Shown one piece after another: positions 6,292 to 8,180 of a stretch of DNA of 8,180 nucleotides. The notes beneath the pieces were generated by a model. It saw nothing but the letters and a program-made list of their open reading frames with translations, did no database searches and was not told where the DNA came from. Position numbers and translations under genes: made by a program. Location of the stretch: contig JAEZIV010000104.1 in NCBI GenBank assembly GCA_023436515.1, forward strand, positions 1 to 8,180, given 5' to 3'. The number at the start of each line of letters is the position of its first letter. Within the stretch, counting starts at the first letter, position 1. The DNA comes from Bacillota bacterium (GTDB lineage Bacteria; Bacillota; Clostridia; Acetivibrionales; DSM-1351).

Positions 6292-7101
6292 CTATTCCTG
6301 CCTGCCGTAAATAATCTCCTTACCTTTGATACTTAAAAGACATGCCTCTTTATGATTAGGGCTTATTTCAAATATATGCTCGGCGGCTGAAATGAATTTA
6401 TTCATATCACAGTTGCCCGCCCTTTCACCTATACCCAATAGTGTGGTGTCTATAAAATCTGCTCCCGCCTTTGCCGCCTCCAGTGAGTTTGCCACCGCCA
6501 TGCCCAGATCGTTGTGAGCATGAATTCCAAGGGCTATTCCGGTATTTCGTTTTATTTCACTGATGGCCTGAAATGCTCGGTTGGGTGTAAGCACACCAAC
6601 GGTATCGGCATATCTTATACTTGATACCCCCATGTCTTTCAACAGGTTTGCCACCCCTATCATAAAGGTAATGTCAGCCCTGGAAGCATCCTCAAAGCCC
6701 ACTGTGACATTGAAGCCCTTTTCCATAGCAAAGCTTACACACTCCTGAAGATTTTTCTGAAGCCACACCTTGTTTTTCTTTAGTTTTGAGTATATATGTA
6801 CATAGGATATGGGTGCACTGATATGAATAATATCAGGCTTGCAGTCAATGGAGTGCCTGATATCCTCTAGGTTCATTCTGTTCCAGGTGGAAATCAGGGC
6901 ATGCCTTCTTTTATCAACAATTTCGCAAATTGCTTCCTTTTCGTATTTACTCATTGCGGGAATACCAGCTTCGATCTGATGTAACCCCGCCTCATCCAAC
7001 AAAGCCGCAAGCTTGACCTTTTGTTCAAGACTGAAGGCAAAGCCGGGACTCTGCTCACCATCTCTCAGTGTACTATCAATTAGATATCTCTTTTGTTTCA
7101 A
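6292..7101 (-). CDS. nifV-alpha: Homocitrate synthase, catalytic (alpha, N-terminal) subunit
   Basis: This protein carries the catalytic barrel of NifV, which condenses acetyl-CoA with 2-oxoglutarate to homocitrate, the organic ligand of the nitrogenase FeMo cofactor. Motifs in order: DSTLRDGEQSPGFAFS (9-24) with catalytic Arg13 and metal-binding Asp14, IEAGIPA (43-49), VGFEDASRAD (134-143), the metal ligands in HAHND (194-198) and GIGERAGN (223-230). At 269 residues it stops just after the barrel and lacks the 100 or more C-terminal residues of one-piece NifV (about 380 in Azotobacter), which the adjacent nifV-omega supplies. This split is established for Clostridium pasteurianum. The start is TTG 7101, placing MKQKRYLIDSTLRDG at the N terminus; GGGGG ends 4 nt before it, a weak ribosome site. 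modB follows after 33 bp. Confidence 0.92.
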   Translation of the reverse strand: MKQKRYLIDSTLRDGEQSPGFAFSLEQKVKLAALLDEAGLHQIEAGIPAMSKYEKEAICEIVDKRRHALISTWNRMNLEDIRHSIDCKPDIIHISAPISYVHIYSKLKKNKVWLQKNLQECVSFAMEKGFNVTVGFEDASRADITFMIGVANLLKDMGVSSIRYADTVGVLTPNRAFQAISEIKRNTGIALGIHAHNDLGMAVANSLEAAKAGADFIDTTLLGIGERAGNCDMNKFISAAEHIFEISPNHKEACLLSIKGKEIIYGRQE

Positions 7102-7111
7102 GTTACCCCCA

Positions 7112-7128
7112 TTTCGCTGCTATGCAGC
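7112..7128. repeat. Small palindromic element before nifV-alpha
   Basis: GCTGC-TAT-GCAGC (7116-7128) is a perfect 5-bp inverted repeat a few bases upstream of the nifV-alpha ribosome site. With the flanking TTTC it is a 17-nt near-copy (one mismatch) of 748-764 before purM, in the opposite orientation relative to its gene. The rest of the 103-bp spacer is AT-rich; TTTACA, 17 nt, then TTTATA can be read on the minus strand but is too weak to call as a promoter. Confidence 0.35.
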
Positions 7129-7204
7129 CATGCAAATAGTTATAAATGAATAAAAACCATATCTGTAAATTTTTAGTGTTTACTTTATTGTTTCAATAAT
7201 ACTA

Positions 7205-8161
7205 TTATGCAAGATTAATGGCAAGCTTGATAAATTCCTGATCAGCAATGCTGCGCCCCAAGTCTATACTCATCTGTTGAACCTTATTCAATAGTTCACC
7301 TATCCGGTCCTGTGGAAAGCCAATGTTATATTCATTTAATTTAATTTCTATAGCTGTTCTACCCGAATGCTTTCCGAGGACTATCTTTCTTTCCATGCCA
7401 ACAATGGAAGGTTCAAAAGGCTCATAGGTTGCACCGTTTTTATATATACCGTCAACATGAATACCTGATTCCACATCAAATATTTTGTTTCCAATAACAG
7501 GTTTGTTATCTGAAACAATAAAGCCTGACAGCCTTTCATATATTTCTTTGAGTTCTCTGAACACAGATAAATCCATGTTGGGTTTATGGCGTTTTACTAT
7601 TCTCAGCGCCATTATAACCTCTTCAAGAGCAGCAAAGCCACCGCTCCCGCCAAAGCTTACTACTATATTATCTCCCCCGTTCAAGACCCATTCAACTGCA
7701 AGAGCCGTAGCACAATATTGATTGTTCTGGGGGCAGAACTCCGGCTCACAATCAGAAATTCGCTTTAGTCGTTCAAAAACGCCGATAAAATCGTGCTGTA
7801 AAATATCATCCATACCTACTATTCTTATATTCTGATATTCAGGGCATCTGCCAAGGGCGTTTATTTCCCTTATATCATTTATCTGAAATTCAGAAATGGT
7901 TCCCTCAGGCACAGTATATCCGCTGTGTCTGGACACATATCTCACAAAGCCGGGGTACTCCTCTATTTCCAGTGGGTGATTCACTCTAAGGTTTGTTCTC
8001 CTGTAATCAATGACTTCACCTAATATATTAATAAGAGGAACGGTTATTTCAATATAATTAATCCCTGTTTGAAGCAGCAAGCAATAGAGCTTTACAAGCA
8101 AATCCTGTTGTACATGTATGTGCTTGATGGTACACAAGGTAATGTCTGTTATTCGTATCAA
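7205..8161 (-). CDS. nifV-omega: Homocitrate synthase, omega (C-terminal) subunit with degenerate barrel
   Basis: This is the partner of nifV-alpha. Its last 125 or so residues match the C-terminal part of NifV and isopropylmalate-synthase relatives: GNKIFDVESGIHVDG (224-238), FEPSIVG (249-255) and KIVLGKHSGRTAI (259-271). The first 190 residues are not filler: ITDITL...GINYIEITVP and FGGSGGFAALEEVIMALR align with the barrel strands of NifV. The RDGEQ motif has become CTIKH (10-14), HAHND has become CPQNN (143-147) and GERAGN has become GSGGF, so it should be catalytically dead. The length of 318 residues covers most of a NifV. I start at TTG 8161 because GGGAGGG (8174-8168) sits 6 nt before it; a GTG at 8179 would place that site inside the gene. 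A 103-bp gap separates it from nifV-alpha. Confidence 0.87.
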   Translation of the reverse strand: MIRITDITLCTIKHIHVQQDLLVKLYCLLLQTGINYIEITVPLINILGEVIDYRRTNLRVNHPLEIEEYPGFVRYVSRHSGYTVPEGTISEFQINDIREINALGRCPEYQNIRIVGMDDILQHDFIGVFERLKRISDCEPEFCPQNNQYCATALAVEWVLNGGDNIVVSFGGSGGFAALEEVIMALRIVKRHKPNMDLSVFRELKEIYERLSGFIVSDNKPVIGNKIFDVESGIHVDGIYKNGATYEPFEPSIVGMERKIVLGKHSGRTAIEIKLNEYNIGFPQDRIGELLNKVQQMSIDLGRSIADQEFIKLAINLA

Positions 8162-8167
8162 AATAAT

Positions 8168-8174
8168 CCCTCCC
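8168..8174 (-). promoter_or_regulatory. Ribosome binding site deciding the nifV-omega TTG start
   Basis: GGGAGGG on the minus strand with a 6-nt spacer to TTG 8161. It favours the TTG over the upstream in-frame GTG at 8179, which is too close to the window edge to show its own ribosome site. Confidence 0.75.
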
Positions 8175-8180
8175 GTCACT

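Noticed and set aside
7485..7768. Plus-strand frames opposite nifV-omega
   Set aside because: They are shadows of the real gene on the minus strand, with no ribosome sites.

Overview
The window reads as chromosomal DNA of a nitrogen-fixing, low-GC Gram-positive anaerobe of the class Clostridia, possibly near the cellulolytic Ruminiclostridium group. This is inferred from strong GGAGG-type ribosome binding sites, TTG starts, AT-rich intergenic DNA, a Bacillus/Clostridium-type iron-sulphur PurF, and a homocitrate synthase split into two genes as known from Clostridium pasteurianum. Every convincing gene lies on the minus strand, so transcription runs from high to low coordinates.

Region 1 (8161 to 4523, nitrogenase cofactor supply): nifV-omega, nifV-alpha, modB, modC. 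The two NifV proteins are expected to make homocitrate, and ModBC imports molybdate; both are ingredients of the nitrogenase iron-molybdenum cofactor. nifV-alpha, modB and modC are tightly packed; modA is not in the window. NifV-omega is more than a C-terminal fragment: its N-terminal half is a relic of the catalytic barrel with the active-site motifs lost.

Region 2 (4522 to 2962): a small, apparently frameshifted gene for a one-helix membrane protein ending in a CPACG zinc-knuckle motif, then a perfect 11-bp inverted repeat, then an auxin-efflux-carrier (AEC) family permease with its own likely promoter. I place the permease start at 4019. A strong stem-loop with a U-tract ends this unit.

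Region 3 (2959 to 1, de novo purine synthesis): a promoter with a perfect TTGACA box, a leader of about 115 nt carrying a 14-bp direct repeat, then purE, purF and the first 244 codons of purM, which runs off the left edge. The terminator between the permease and this promoter contains a close match to the PurR operator (PurBox), so it may serve two roles.

No tRNA, rRNA, CRISPR array, insertion sequence or recognisable riboswitch was seen. The most interesting items are the degenerate-barrel NifV-omega, the frameshifted zinc-knuckle gene, the terminator/PurBox overlap, and a cysteine-rich propeptide on PurF.
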